The translations under genes were made by a program, and so were the position numbers. From JAFGIT01 sp016929465 [NCBI: Candidatus Coatesbacteria bacterium] (GTDB taxonomy: Bacteria > B130-G9), in assembly GCA_016929465.1 (NCBI GenBank), contig JAFGIT010000146.1:1-9265 (forward strand): a stretch of 9,265 nucleotides of DNA, in the 5' to 3' direction. This document shows, one piece after another, positions 1 through 7,661 of the stretch. The notes below the pieces were generated by a model. That model saw nothing but the letters and a program-made list of their open reading frames with translations. It searched no databases and was not told the DNA's origin. The first letter of the stretch is position 1. Each line of letters begins with the position of its first letter.

Positions 1-2
1 AG

Positions 3-3000
3 TCGGCCAGCGACGCAGACCTTCTGGACAACACTTTCTCCAACAACACTGCTTACAACCAGGGGGGGGGAATCTACATCGGCGCCGGCTGTTCGCCGGC
101 AATCTCCTACTGCACTATATCTCCCAGCAACTCTGCGGTTCAGGGTGGCGGCATTCATGTGCCCAGCAATTACTTGGCTCCTATCGAAGACAGCACTGTC
201 TCTAACAACGTCGCCTCGTCCGAAGGCGGCGGGATATACATGGGGAGCAACAGCTCTCCACCTATCACCAATTGCGTGATTTCAAGCAATGAGAGCGGCG
301 GCATCTATATGGGAGACGATTGCTCGCCGTCAATCAGCGACTGCACGATAAATGGAAACACTGGCGCCGCTCGAGGCGGCGGAATCCGTTTGGGCGACAG
401 ATGTTCTCCGCCCATCGATTCCAGCTCTATATCTTATAACACCAGCTCCGGCGAGGGTGGCGGGATATATATGTCCGCAGACTGTTCGCCCTCAATCGCA
501 GACTGCGAGATCGATGGCAATAGCGCATCGACCAAAGGTGGAGCTGTCTATGTCGGCACGGATAGCATGCCAACTCTGACTAGCTGCTCAATGAACACCA
601 ATGCCTGCGATGCTGCAGGTGGGGCCGTGGCGTTCGTCGGTTCAGGTAATGCGGCGATCTGCAATTGCGAACTGAACGTCAACACTGCCGGCACAGATGG
701 GGGCGCCGTTCTTTGTGAAGCGGGTGCTTTCCCCAGCTTCTCCGATTGCGTAATGAAATACAACGAGGCCGGCCTGGACGGAGGCGCAATCGCGTGCTTC
801 GGCGATAGCGATCCCTTACTTCAGGATAACCTCCTAACAAACAATACGGCTGCAGAATACGGTGGTGCGATCTATTGCACCGGGGGATCGTCGCCTCGCC
901 TCGAAGCGGCGAACATGATCCAGTGGAATGAGGCGGGAGACGCGGGTGGTGCGATTTATTGTAGCGACAGCGCTTCTCCCTATGTGTTCTGTGCGCTGAT
1001 CGAGGAAAACTCGGCAGCAAATCTCCGCGGAGTGGGCGCGGGAATCGCCTGCTACTCCTCGAGTTCACCTGAATTTTGGAGCTGCACAATCGAGGGGAAC
1101 AGGAAAGGCGGCGTGTATGCTACCGGAGGCGCCGCTCCCACTCTAACAAACTGCATAATATGGAATAACGATGACGACGTGGCCGGGGTCAGCTGCGACC
1201 ACATCAGTCATTGCTGCATCGAGGACGGGGACTGCGCCGGGCAAAACGGCAACATCGCGGACGATCCCTTGCTGGTCCCACTACCGATGAGGCCCTGCTA
1301 TCTCTCCCATGAGGACGCCGGCCAGAGCCAGAGCAGCCCCTGCATTGACGCGGGATTGGGCCAGTCATCCGACTACGGTCTCGACCAATGCACGGTTAGG
1401 ACCGATGGAGAGTTGGATACAGGTGCAGTAGATATAGGCTTCCATTATGAATTAGGCCTCAACTCATACTATGTGGACAGCGAGAATGGGGATAACGGCG
1501 CCTCGGGCCGCAAAGGCTACCCCTGGAAGACGATCACGTACGCCACTACTCAAGAGGGCCTGGGCACCGAAGAGAGCCCCGCGTTCATTCAAGTTGCGCC
1601 GGGGCGCTACGACTATCAAAACAACCAGGAGAGCTTCCCGCTCAAGCCTCGTCCCTGGACCGCGCTACTAGGCGCGGGCGCTGAAGATGATGAGAACACC
1701 GGGAGCATCGTTGGCGACGGTGATCATCACGAGCCGTTCGATTTCAGAATCTATGGCGGCTATGCCTCGATCGGCGGCTTCTGGATAAGGGGGGGAGATG
1801 AATACGGAGTCAGGTGCGTGGACTCTCAGTCGGTCGTGATACACGACTGTGTCATAACAGAGGTCCAGGCCAAGGGTGACGGCGCCGTTTACCTGGAGAA
1901 CACCACCGACACCAGGCTCTTAAGATGCAAGATCACCGGGAACCAGGACACAAGCCACTCCGGGGCAGGCCTTGTATGTTTCTATGGAAATCCCAGAATC
2001 GAATACTGCGAGATCACAAACAACGATTCGGTGTACCGCGGAGCCGGCGTCATACTGGACCGATCAACAGCGACCTTCTTGGGCTGCATAATATCCGGCA
2101 ACACATCCGGCGAGTCCGGCGCGGGAGTCAGTACGACCGCGGGCTTCACAATGAGGGACTGCACGATCTCCGACAACACCGCCGACGGCACCTATGCATA
2201 TTACGGAGGCGGTATGATGATCAGCCGCTCCTACTCGGGAGAACGACTATTGATCAACTGCGTGATCTCCGGAAACAAGGTCACTAGAGGGGCAGGGACC
2301 AGCGTCGGTGGCGGAGCGATGTTTGGTGGACCGGTCGTGGCCTTGGACTGCATTTTCGAAGGCAATGTATGTGATGCACACGGAGGCGCGATCTACTTCG
2401 ACCAGGACTCAACGCAGAGATTAGAGAACTGCCTTATAATCGGCAACTCCGCAGGAACAGGGAGCTCGGCTGGCGGCGCCATTTACTGCCACGGAACCTC
2501 CAATCCCGAATTGATCAATTGCACGATCGAGGGCAACGACACAACCGGCGTCTATGGCACGACTGGCACTGGTCTGACACTCACCAACTGCATTGTCTGG
2601 AACAACGGAGACGACATTGTCAACGTTGATTGCTCGCAGATAAGCCACTGCGACATCCAGGATGACGACTGCAACTATGACGAGGACATCAACCTCAACC
2701 AGGACCCGATCTTCATGCCTCGGGATCCCAACGATATAGACGCCTACACCGGCTACTACTTGGCCCAGCAGGATGCTCAGGCCGGCGACAGCCCATGTAT
2801 AAACGAAGGGGACGATCAGGCGTCTGCATACGGCCTCGAGGCATATACGACCTGCACCGACGGTCGCTTTGACGAGGACGTCGTTGACATCGGCTACCAC
2901 TATCCTGAGGCTTATGAGGGCGAGGACAACACCTATATCGAGCTCATCTCATTCGAGGCAATTGCGGACGGGAGCGCCATCAAGGTCACCTGGGAAACCG

Positions 3001-3335
3001 GGACGGAGATCGACAACGCCGGTTTCGACCTCTACCGAACCGAGGCAGGCGAGATCTCGACCGCCAAAAAACTCAACGACCGGATGATCCCCGCAAGGGG
3101 CAGCGCGGCGGCTGGAGCGAGCTACGAGTTCGCGGATAGAAACGTCAAGATAAGTGTAATCTATAGCTACTATCTGATCGACATCGACACATCGGGCAAG
3201 GCAACGGCGCATGGGCCGGTCGAGGCTCGCGTCCTATCGAGGCCGGTCGTCATCCCAGACGAGCGGCTGAGGCCCGAAGAAGAGAGCAAACAGGGAGATA
3301 TCTTCAATGTCCCGGATTTTGCCGGGGCCATATAA
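3..3335 (+). CDS. Giant parallel beta-helix surface protein, 5' end missing
   Basis: The frame is open from base 3 to the TAA at 3333-3335, giving 1110 visible residues. The start lies upstream of the window, and the GTG at 159 is internal because the same repeats continue before it. The protein is probably secreted or surface-exposed and structural or adhesive, not enzymatic. Bases 3-1140 encode rungs of about 27 residues of the type GGGIYM..DCSPSI.DC.I..N, typical of right-handed beta-helix (Pmp-like) proteins. Bases 1141-1455 encode a closing module (NCIIWNN, SPCIDAG, DIGFHY) like the 'choice-of-anchor Q' type. A DUF1565-like opening follows at 1462-1680 (YYVDSENGD, PWKTITYA, FPLKP). A second helix follows at 1720-2580, a second closing module at 2581-2905, and an Fn3-like domain at 2931-3233. 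The last 33 residues are charged and match no sorting signal I know. A complete paralogue follows 47 nt downstream. The fold is clear; the function and anchoring mode are unknown. Confidence 0.92.
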   Translation, partial: SASDADLLDNTFSNNTAYNQGGGIYIGAGCSPAISYCTISPSNSAVQGGGIHVPSNYLAPIEDSTVSNNVASSEGGGIYMGSNSSPPITNCVISSNESGGIYMGDDCSPSISDCTINGNTGAARGGGIRLGDRCSPPIDSSSISYNTSSGEGGGIYMSADCSPSIADCEIDGNSASTKGGAVYVGTDSMPTLTSCSMNTNACDAAGGAVAFVGSGNAAICNCELNVNTAGTDGGAVLCEAGAFPSFSDCVMKYNEAGLDGGAIACFGDSDPLLQDNLLTNNTAAEYGGAIYCTGGSSPRLEAANMIQWNEAGDAGGAIYCSDSASPYVFCALIEENSAANLRGVGAGIACYSSSSPEFWSCTIEGNRKGGVYATGGAAPTLTNCIIWNNDDDVAGVSCDHISHCCIEDGDCAGQNGNIADDPLLVPLPMRPCYLSHEDAGQSQSSPCIDAGLGQSSDYGLDQCTVRTDGELDTGAVDIGFHYELGLNSYYVDSENGDNGASGRKGYPWKTITYATTQEGLGTEESPAFIQVAPGRYDYQNNQESFPLKPRPWTALLGAGAEDDENTGSIVGDGDHHEPFDFRIYGGYASIGGFWIRGGDEYGVRCVDSQSVVIHDCVITEVQAKGDGAVYLENTTDTRLLRCKITGNQDTSHSGAGLVCFYGNPRIEYCEITNNDSVYRGAGVILDRSTATFLGCIISGNTSGESGAGVSTTAGFTMRDCTISDNTADGTYAYYGGGMMISRSYSGERLLINCVISGNKVTRGAGTSVGGGAMFGGPVVALDCIFEGNVCDAHGGAIYFDQDSTQRLENCLIIGNSAGTGSSAGGAIYCHGTSNPELINCTIEGNDTTGVYGTTGTGLTLTNCIVWNNGDDIVNVDCSQISHCDIQDDDCNYDEDINLNQDPIFMPRDPNDIDAYTGYYLAQQDAQAGDSPCINEGDDQASAYGLEAYTTCTDGRFDEDVVDIGYHYPEAYEGEDNTYIELISFEAIADGSAIKVTWETGTEIDNAGFDLYRTEAGEISTAKKLNDRMIPARGSAAAGASYEFADRNVKISVIYSYYLIDIDTSGKATAHGPVEARVLSRPVVIPDERLRPEEESKQGDIFNVPDFAGAI
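62..70 (+). repeat. G9 homopolymer inside the first beta-helix gene
   Basis: Nine consecutive G residues form part of the codons for the Gly-Gly-Gly of a conserved GGGIY rung. In-frame poly-G tracts in coding DNA can change length by slipped-strand replication and switch a surface protein on or off; poly-G tracts in chlamydial pmp genes are a known parallel. Whether this tract varies is not shown here. Other Gly triplets in the gene mostly use mixed GGC/GGA/GGT codons, so the pure run is not forced by the protein sequence. Confidence 0.8.
144..633 (+). repeat. Degenerate ~81-bp tandem repeat encoding beta-helix rungs
   Basis: Successive rungs begin with GGGI or GGA and are mostly 27 residues (81 bp) apart. 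They carry the consensus G-G-G-I-Y-M-x3-C-S-P-x-I-x-D-C-x-I-x2-N. One rung near 234-305 is shortened by about three residues. The repeats are diverged at DNA level, so this is a protein-fold repeat and not a recent DNA amplification. Comparable but less regular rungs continue through the rest of this gene and the next one. Confidence 0.75.
2931..3233 (+). repeat. Fn3-like C-terminal domain, copy 1
   Basis: This 303-bp segment encodes a 101-residue domain (TYIELISFEA, VTWET.TEIDNAGFDLYR, LNDRMIPARG, YYLIDI, HGPVEA). It aligns without gaps to 7013-7315, with about 68 of 101 residues identical by hand count. The DNA includes a 22-nt exact match (2979-3000 with 7061-7082). The W.T..E..N.GF..YR pattern is that of Fn3-like domains that often sit just before the C-terminus of bacterial secreted proteins. 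Confidence 0.85.
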
Positions 3336-3347
3336 GGATTGAGCGCC

Positions 3348-3386
3348 ATGATTCAAACAATACTTAATGCGAAGGAGGAAGCATGA
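3348..3386 (+). CDS. Possible 12-residue leader mini-ORF
   Basis: An ATG at 3348 opens a 12-codon frame (MIQTILNAKEEA) that ends in TGA at 3384-3386 and overlaps the ATG of the next gene in an ATGA arrangement. An AAGGA at 3334-3338, overlapping the stop of the upstream gene, lies nine bases before it. Translation of this frame would pass ribosomes through the strong AAGGAGG of the downstream gene, so it could couple translation of the two large genes. Such short frames arise often by chance, and the peptide has no recognisable feature. Confidence 0.15.
   Translation: MIQTILNAKEEA
3372..3378 (+). promoter_or_regulatory. Strong Shine-Dalgarno site of the second beta-helix gene
   Basis: AAGGAGG lies four bases before the ATG at 3383, a near-perfect anti-16S match at slightly short spacing. 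Together with the signal peptide that begins at once after this ATG, it fixes the start. I see no terminator in the 47-nt gap after the upstream stop, which suggests co-transcription of the two paralogues. Confidence 0.8.
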
Positions 3387-6300
3387 AGGCGGCGATAAAT
3401 TCTAAGAGACCCAGGATCAGCAGGTTTGTCATCTCGGCGCTGGCTAGTGCGGTGCTGACTGCTGCTATATTGGTTCTAAGTGCTGCGGCAGACACGAACT
3501 ACTACGTTAATCGAGACGACGGAGTGGACACCTCCAGTAGGGATGGTCAATCCTGGGCTAACGCCTGGAAGTCGATTGGATACGCTATCGACCACACAAG
3601 TCAGGGGCCAGGCGATCTGGCCATCATCAACGTTTCCGACGGGGTGTATGACAGGAGCATAGAAGGTAGTAGCGGGTTCCCTCTCTATCCGAAGGAGTAT
3701 CAGACGATCAGGCACGAAGGGGGAGGGACTCTGCGAATCTCCGCGCAGAACTCGAATCGTGTTTTGCACTACGACAGCGTGAGGAGTGATGCCAAGCTGG
3801 AGGGAATCGTCATCCAGTATGGTGGCAGCTCCACCACCGATCGTGGCGGGGGGATATTCATGACCAACTCAGCACTTGTGATCGAGGACTGCCAGGTGGA
3901 GTACTGCGACGTCTATGCCACAGGCTCGCATAGCAGACGCGGCGCGGGTGGTGGAATCTACTGCGATCGCGGTTCAGTCCTGACAATGACTGACTGCAAG
4001 CTCCTTGACAACACATCACCTCGCTACGGCGGCGGCATATTCGTTGATGATCACAGCGAGTGCAATCTGACCAACGTCGAGTTCGACCTCAACACGACGA
4101 GCTTCGGTGGCGGAATTATGCTCTGGGACAGCTCGGATGGGACGTTCACAGACTGCGTCTTCACGAGGAATGTGGGAACCAACGGCGGCGCGCTGCGCTG
4201 CAACGAAAGCTCTGCGAGCCTGATCCATTGCTATATCGGGACGGATAGTGGGGGGACAGCGGAGCTGGGCAACACGTCCATCCACGGTGGGGGACTGACG
4301 TTTCACGAGAACGCGACAGGTTATGTGGACAACTGCTTGATCAAATACAACAAATGCACGCGAACGAGTGGCGGCGTGAACATCGCCTATAAATCCCAGG
4401 TCAAATTCATGAGAACTGAGATCTCAAATAATGAGCTCTATGACCATGATCTATATTATCACGGCGCAGGCATGCGTATCGTCGATGGCAACACGGTTGA
4501 TTTTATCAACTGCAAAATAAACAACAACACCATGGCCAAAGATGGCGCTGCGATGGCGATCTTGGGGGAGAACAATAGCGTTCGAATATCCACATCTGAA
4601 CTGAAGGGTAACGAGGCCAGCTACGCAGATGCCGGAGCAACGAGAGGCGGGGCAATATACCTCGTGGGTAATAGCGAACTATCTATAGAGAAATCCGACA
4701 TAACCGATAATATATCGAGTTCCGGACATGGAGGTGCCTTCTACATAGAAAGCGCCCCAATAGGCTCAATCAAGGAGTGCCTCTTCGACAATAATGAGGC
4801 TGGAAGGTCAGGAGGAGCCATCCGGATTTACGAGGCCACAGAAGATTTCGAGATCGAGCATTGCATATTCAACCAAAACCAGGCTGATACAGGCCGCCAG
4901 GCGGAGTATGGAGGTGGCGCGCTCAATGTGGTCGAAGGTAATCCGAGCGTTTTGAACTGCCTCATCATTCTCAATTCTGTCGAGGTCGAAGGAAATGGCG
5001 GAGGAATTCTCTGTCAGGCGGCGGGTTCTCCCAGGCTGACCAACTGCACGATAGCTGATTCGGTTGGCTATGGCGTATATGCCGACGCTGGTGAGGAGTG
5101 TGTGCCCGAGCTTCTGAACTGCATCGTCTGGGACAATAGCCTGGGTGGTATAGCGAATGTCGATTGCTCCAATGTGTCCTATAGCGACATTCAAGGCGGG
5201 GATTGCTGCGGACAGAACGATAATATCTGCGACCCCCCCCTGTTCGAGACCGGTTCTGGAGATTATGGCAACTACTGCCTCTCCCAGACCGACTCTGGCC
5301 AGTCCGAGCAGAGTCCATGTGTCGATACCGGGCAGGGAAATGCCTCCGACCATGGCCTTCATACCTATTCAACCCGCACAAGCGGCGCATACGATGACAA
5401 CGCCATGGATATGGGCTATCACTATGAGAGTTCGCTCCACTACTTCTATGTCGATGCGACCATCGGCGACAACAGCTCTTACGATGGCAGATCACCGACG
5501 ATTACAGGCGATTCAGGGCCCTGGAAGACAATCACGTGGGCGCTTGATACCGAAAATCTAGGGATTAGCAACGAGAACCATCCGATAACCATCTTCGTGG
5601 CCGCCGGGGATTATGACATCGACATGGGCGGCGGCGACCATGAGACATTCCCACTGAAGCCCGAGACGCAGTACATTTCTCTGATCGGCGCCGGCTGCGA
5701 CATTACAACGATCAACGCCTATGAAGAAGGCACAGACCACACCGCGATCGTCGTCGAGAAGAACCCGGATACCGAGCTCAAGCGAGACCATTTCACAATC
5801 AAGGGCTTCAAGATCACCGGGGCGGACAACACACCGCCGGGTCTCGGCAATGGAGGCGCGATACGCGTGACCGAGTCTGACTATCTGACGCTCGACGGCT
5901 GCGACATAGACAACAACTTGGCCAAATCCGGAGGCGGCATCTACTTCCGCGACAGTCTGGGCAATGAAATTCGCAGCTGCCTGGTCAGGAACAACACGGC
6001 AGAATCTGGCAGCGACGGCTACGGTGGCGGCGTCTGCATTTCAGACGGGTCATATTTCTTCGCTGAGTTCTCCAGCTTCACGGGCAATTCTGCGAGCATG
6101 GGTGGCGGCGGGGTTGCCCTCAGGAACCACACGGAGGATGACCCCCAGTGCAGGACGGAGATCAATGGGTCCGTATTCATGGCCAACGAGGCTGTTAATG
6201 GTGCTGGAGTCTTTGCCTATCTGAACTCCGTGGCTACGGTCTTCAACACATCTCTCACGGGTAATGCTGCACTTGGGGATGGCGGGGCAGTGTACTGCGA

Positions 6301-7417
6301 GGACAACTGCAACCTCGCCCTCACCTACGCCCACATGACGGGCAATGAGGCCGCCTACCACGGGGGCGCTGTCGCCTGCGTGGATTACTGCGAGCCACGC
6401 TTGAACTTCTGCTGGGTCGCGGATAACAGCGCGGGGCTATCCGGTGGGGGCCTATACTATAAGGACCACTGCAACCAGACGAGTGAAGAGGGCAAAGTGC
6501 TGAACACCGTCATTGCTAACAATGTGGTCACCGGAGGGGAGGGAAATGGCGCCGCAATATATTGCGAGATCGCATCAAGCCCATGGATCTGGTTTTGCAC
6601 GATTGCGGATAACACGCCGACAGGTGTTCATGCCGTTCTCAATTCCTACCCCAAACTAGACCATTCGATACTCTGGAACAACGGTGACGACGTAGATGGC
6701 ATCGATTGTGGCGAGGACCATATCTGCTACTGTGACATCGAGGACGGGGACTGCAATGGACAGAATGGCAACATCTCCGCGAATCCACTATTCGTGCCTC
6801 GCGATCGCGAAGATCCAGATAACAAATGGACCGGCTACTATATCGCTCAATACCCCGCCCAGAGCTGCCAGAGCCCATGCTTCGATGCCGGGGCGGATAC
6901 TGCGGAGTCCTATCGTCAGAATGCCTGGACGACTTGCACTGATGGCGCCCGCGACGAGGGCATGGCCGACCTGGGCTGTCACTTCAGAGACAGCTATGAG
7001 GGCAGCGACGACACCTACATCGAGCTAGTGTCCTTCGAGGCAAAGGCGAATCGGCAAGCGATCAAGGTCACCTGGGAAACCGCAACCGAGATCGACAATG
7101 CAGGCTTCAATCTTTACCGAGTGGAATCGGGCGAGCGCTCGACCGCGAGAAAACTCAATGACCGAATGATCCCCGCAAAGGGCAGCACGGCGGAGGGCGC
7201 CAAATACGAATTCATCGACAGTGACATACGGCCGGGAACGACCTATGAATACTACCTCATCGACATCGCAACCGATGGCAGGATGTCTGTGCATGGGCCG
7301 GTCGAGGCGGAATTCACGGTGTTGCCAATGGATCCAATCAGGCGTGATGTTCTTCCTAATCGGGGATTGCTGTCAATCATGCGAAGCCGGATCCTATCAG
7401 TACTCCCAATAATCTGA
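3383..7417 (+). CDS. Secreted giant beta-helix protein with two helix units and an Fn3-like domain
   Basis: This complete 1344-residue protein is a paralogue of the truncated gene upstream. Residues 1-36 are a Sec signal peptide: a basic n-region with K8, R9, R11 and R14, a hydrophobic core at 15-33, and AAA before a likely cut at 36/37. Unit A opens with YYVN..DG and WANAWKSI (about 40-115), continues with GGGIY/GGGIF rungs (about 155-575), and closes at 578-680 (NCIVWDN, SPCVDTG, DMGYHY). Unit B repeats this: YFYVD..IGD and PWKTITWAL at 687-775, rungs to about 1090, and a closing module to about 1200 (WNNGDDV, SPCFDAG, DLGCHF). The Fn3-like domain spans 1211-1311. The last 30 residues are basic and hydrophobic (PIRRD, MRSRILSVLPII) and differ wholly from the paralogue's tail. 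Many Cys residues recur at the same place in the rungs. The protein is presumably exported and acts in adhesion, the cell envelope or glycan binding. The role is inferred from fold only; no lyase active site is recognisable. Confidence 0.95.
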   Translation: MKAAINSKRPRISRFVISALASAVLTAAILVLSAAADTNYYVNRDDGVDTSSRDGQSWANAWKSIGYAIDHTSQGPGDLAIINVSDGVYDRSIEGSSGFPLYPKEYQTIRHEGGGTLRISAQNSNRVLHYDSVRSDAKLEGIVIQYGGSSTTDRGGGIFMTNSALVIEDCQVEYCDVYATGSHSRRGAGGGIYCDRGSVLTMTDCKLLDNTSPRYGGGIFVDDHSECNLTNVEFDLNTTSFGGGIMLWDSSDGTFTDCVFTRNVGTNGGALRCNESSASLIHCYIGTDSGGTAELGNTSIHGGGLTFHENATGYVDNCLIKYNKCTRTSGGVNIAYKSQVKFMRTEISNNELYDHDLYYHGAGMRIVDGNTVDFINCKINNNTMAKDGAAMAILGENNSVRISTSELKGNEASYADAGATRGGAIYLVGNSELSIEKSDITDNISSSGHGGAFYIESAPIGSIKECLFDNNEAGRSGGAIRIYEATEDFEIEHCIFNQNQADTGRQAEYGGGALNVVEGNPSVLNCLIILNSVEVEGNGGGILCQAAGSPRLTNCTIADSVGYGVYADAGEECVPELLNCIVWDNSLGGIANVDCSNVSYSDIQGGDCCGQNDNICDPPLFETGSGDYGNYCLSQTDSGQSEQSPCVDTGQGNASDHGLHTYSTRTSGAYDDNAMDMGYHYESSLHYFYVDATIGDNSSYDGRSPTITGDSGPWKTITWALDTENLGISNENHPITIFVAAGDYDIDMGGGDHETFPLKPETQYISLIGAGCDITTINAYEEGTDHTAIVVEKNPDTELKRDHFTIKGFKITGADNTPPGLGNGGAIRVTESDYLTLDGCDIDNNLAKSGGGIYFRDSLGNEIRSCLVRNNTAESGSDGYGGGVCISDGSYFFAEFSSFTGNSASMGGGGVALRNHTEDDPQCRTEINGSVFMANEAVNGAGVFAYLNSVATVFNTSLTGNAALGDGGAVYCEDNCNLALTYAHMTGNEAAYHGGAVACVDYCEPRLNFCWVADNSAGLSGGGLYYKDHCNQTSEEGKVLNTVIANNVVTGGEGNGAAIYCEIASSPWIWFCTIADNTPTGVHAVLNSYPKLDHSILWNNGDDVDGIDCGEDHICYCDIEDGDCNGQNGNISANPLFVPRDREDPDNKWTGYYIAQYPAQSCQSPCFDAGADTAESYRQNAWTTCTDGARDEGMADLGCHFRDSYEGSDDTYIELVSFEAKANRQAIKVTWETATEIDNAGFNLYRVESGERSTARKLNDRMIPAKGSTAEGAKYEFIDSDIRPGTTYEYYLIDIATDGRMSVHGPVEAEFTVLPMDPIRRDVLPNRGLLSIMRSRILSVLPII
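5233..5240 (+). repeat. C8 homopolymer in the second beta-helix gene
   Basis: Eight C residues span the codons for Asp-Pro-Pro-Leu in the first closing module (ICDPPLFE). The reading frame is intact through the run, so the tract has no frameshift in this sequence. It is a second candidate slippage site in the pair of paralogues. Confidence 0.7.
7013..7315 (+). repeat. Fn3-like C-terminal domain, copy 2
   Basis: This is the partner of 2931-3233 and has the same 303-bp length. It carries TYIELVSFEA, VTWET.TEIDNAGFNLYR, LNDRMIPAKG, YYLIDI and HGPVEA. Differences cluster in surface-like positions and in the stretch just before YYLIDI, while the core strand motifs are unchanged. By eye it is the best conserved part of the two proteins, pointing to a constrained common role such as export or attachment, or to gene conversion. 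Confidence 0.85.
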
Positions 7418-7472
7418 GATCAAATTCAGACAAACCAAGAAGAGCACCAATAAGAAATCGATACAATTCAAC

Positions 7473-7477
7473 AGGAG
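7473..7477 (+). promoter_or_regulatory. Shine-Dalgarno site of the 44-residue peptide gene
   Basis: AGGAG lies five bases before the ATG at 7483, in an otherwise A-rich 65-nt spacer after the beta-helix gene. It is the main evidence, together with peptide layout, that this short frame is translated. I see no clear terminator hairpin in the spacer, so the peptide could be read from the upstream transcript. Confidence 0.7.
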
Positions 7478-7482
7478 AAGAC

Positions 7483-7617
7483 ATGAAAGAAACGAAGCCG
7501 TACGAGAAGCCTGAAGTGACGACGATAGCTAGCGACCATATCATCACGATTCTCGGTCCTAGCATATCATGCACGGGCTTCGGGGGCTCCGCCGCCGATC
7601 TGCCGATACCTGAGTAG
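7483..7617 (+). CDS. 44-residue peptide, possible RiPP-type precursor
   Basis: The frame begins at an ATG with AGGAG upstream and ends at TAG 7615-7617. The N-terminal part is charged and polar (MKETKPYEKPEVTT), the middle is hydrophobic (IITILGP, residues 20-26), and the C-terminal 18 residues (SISCTGFGGSAADLPIPE) are rich in Ser, Gly and Ala with a single Cys30. There is no signal peptide. This leader-plus-core layout, with a YxxPxV element near the N-terminus, is like that of precursors of ribosomally made, modified peptides; YxxP elements bind the recognition protein in lasso peptide systems. The rest of the lasso leader signature is not convincing, and no cyclase, radical SAM enzyme, YcaO, protease or ABC transporter is in view. 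It could instead be a small regulatory or structural peptide. The gene lies 65 nt after the giant beta-helix gene. The coding call is fairly firm; the precursor role is inference. Confidence 0.68.
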   Translation: MKETKPYEKPEVTTIASDHIITILGPSISCTGFGGSAADLPIPE

Positions 7618-7661
7618 AGACGGCTGGAATTCCGACGGATCATTTGACAATCCCGGGGATT

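Noticed and set aside
159-161. GTG as the start of the first giant gene
   Set aside because: The same frame is open from base 3 and encodes more beta-helix rungs before this codon, so it is internal; the true start lies left of the window.
144-633. CRISPR-like or satellite repeat
   Set aside because: The ~81-bp periodicity is diverged in DNA but conserved in protein, in frame and without spacers, so it is a coding repeat of a beta-helix.
2421-2900. 159-codon open frame on the - strand
   Set aside because: Its low-complexity Val/Ala-rich product is the mirror of repeated Asp/Asn-rich codons in the first beta-helix gene; no supporting start signal was seen.
4808-5362. 184-codon open frame on the - strand
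   Set aside because: It lies fully inside the second beta-helix gene, shows no recognisable domain, and its length is explained by the codon bias of the repetitive + strand gene.
3-7417. Polysaccharide lyase or pectinase activity for the beta-helix proteins
   Set aside because: The fold is shared with such enzymes, but I see no catalytic Asp/Arg/Lys motif typical of those families; repeats and modules fit a structural surface protein better.
7483-7617. Firm assignment of the small peptide as a lasso peptide precursor
   Set aside because: Only the YxxP element fits; the Gly and the Thr near the leader end are not convincingly placed, and no lasso enzymes are in the window.
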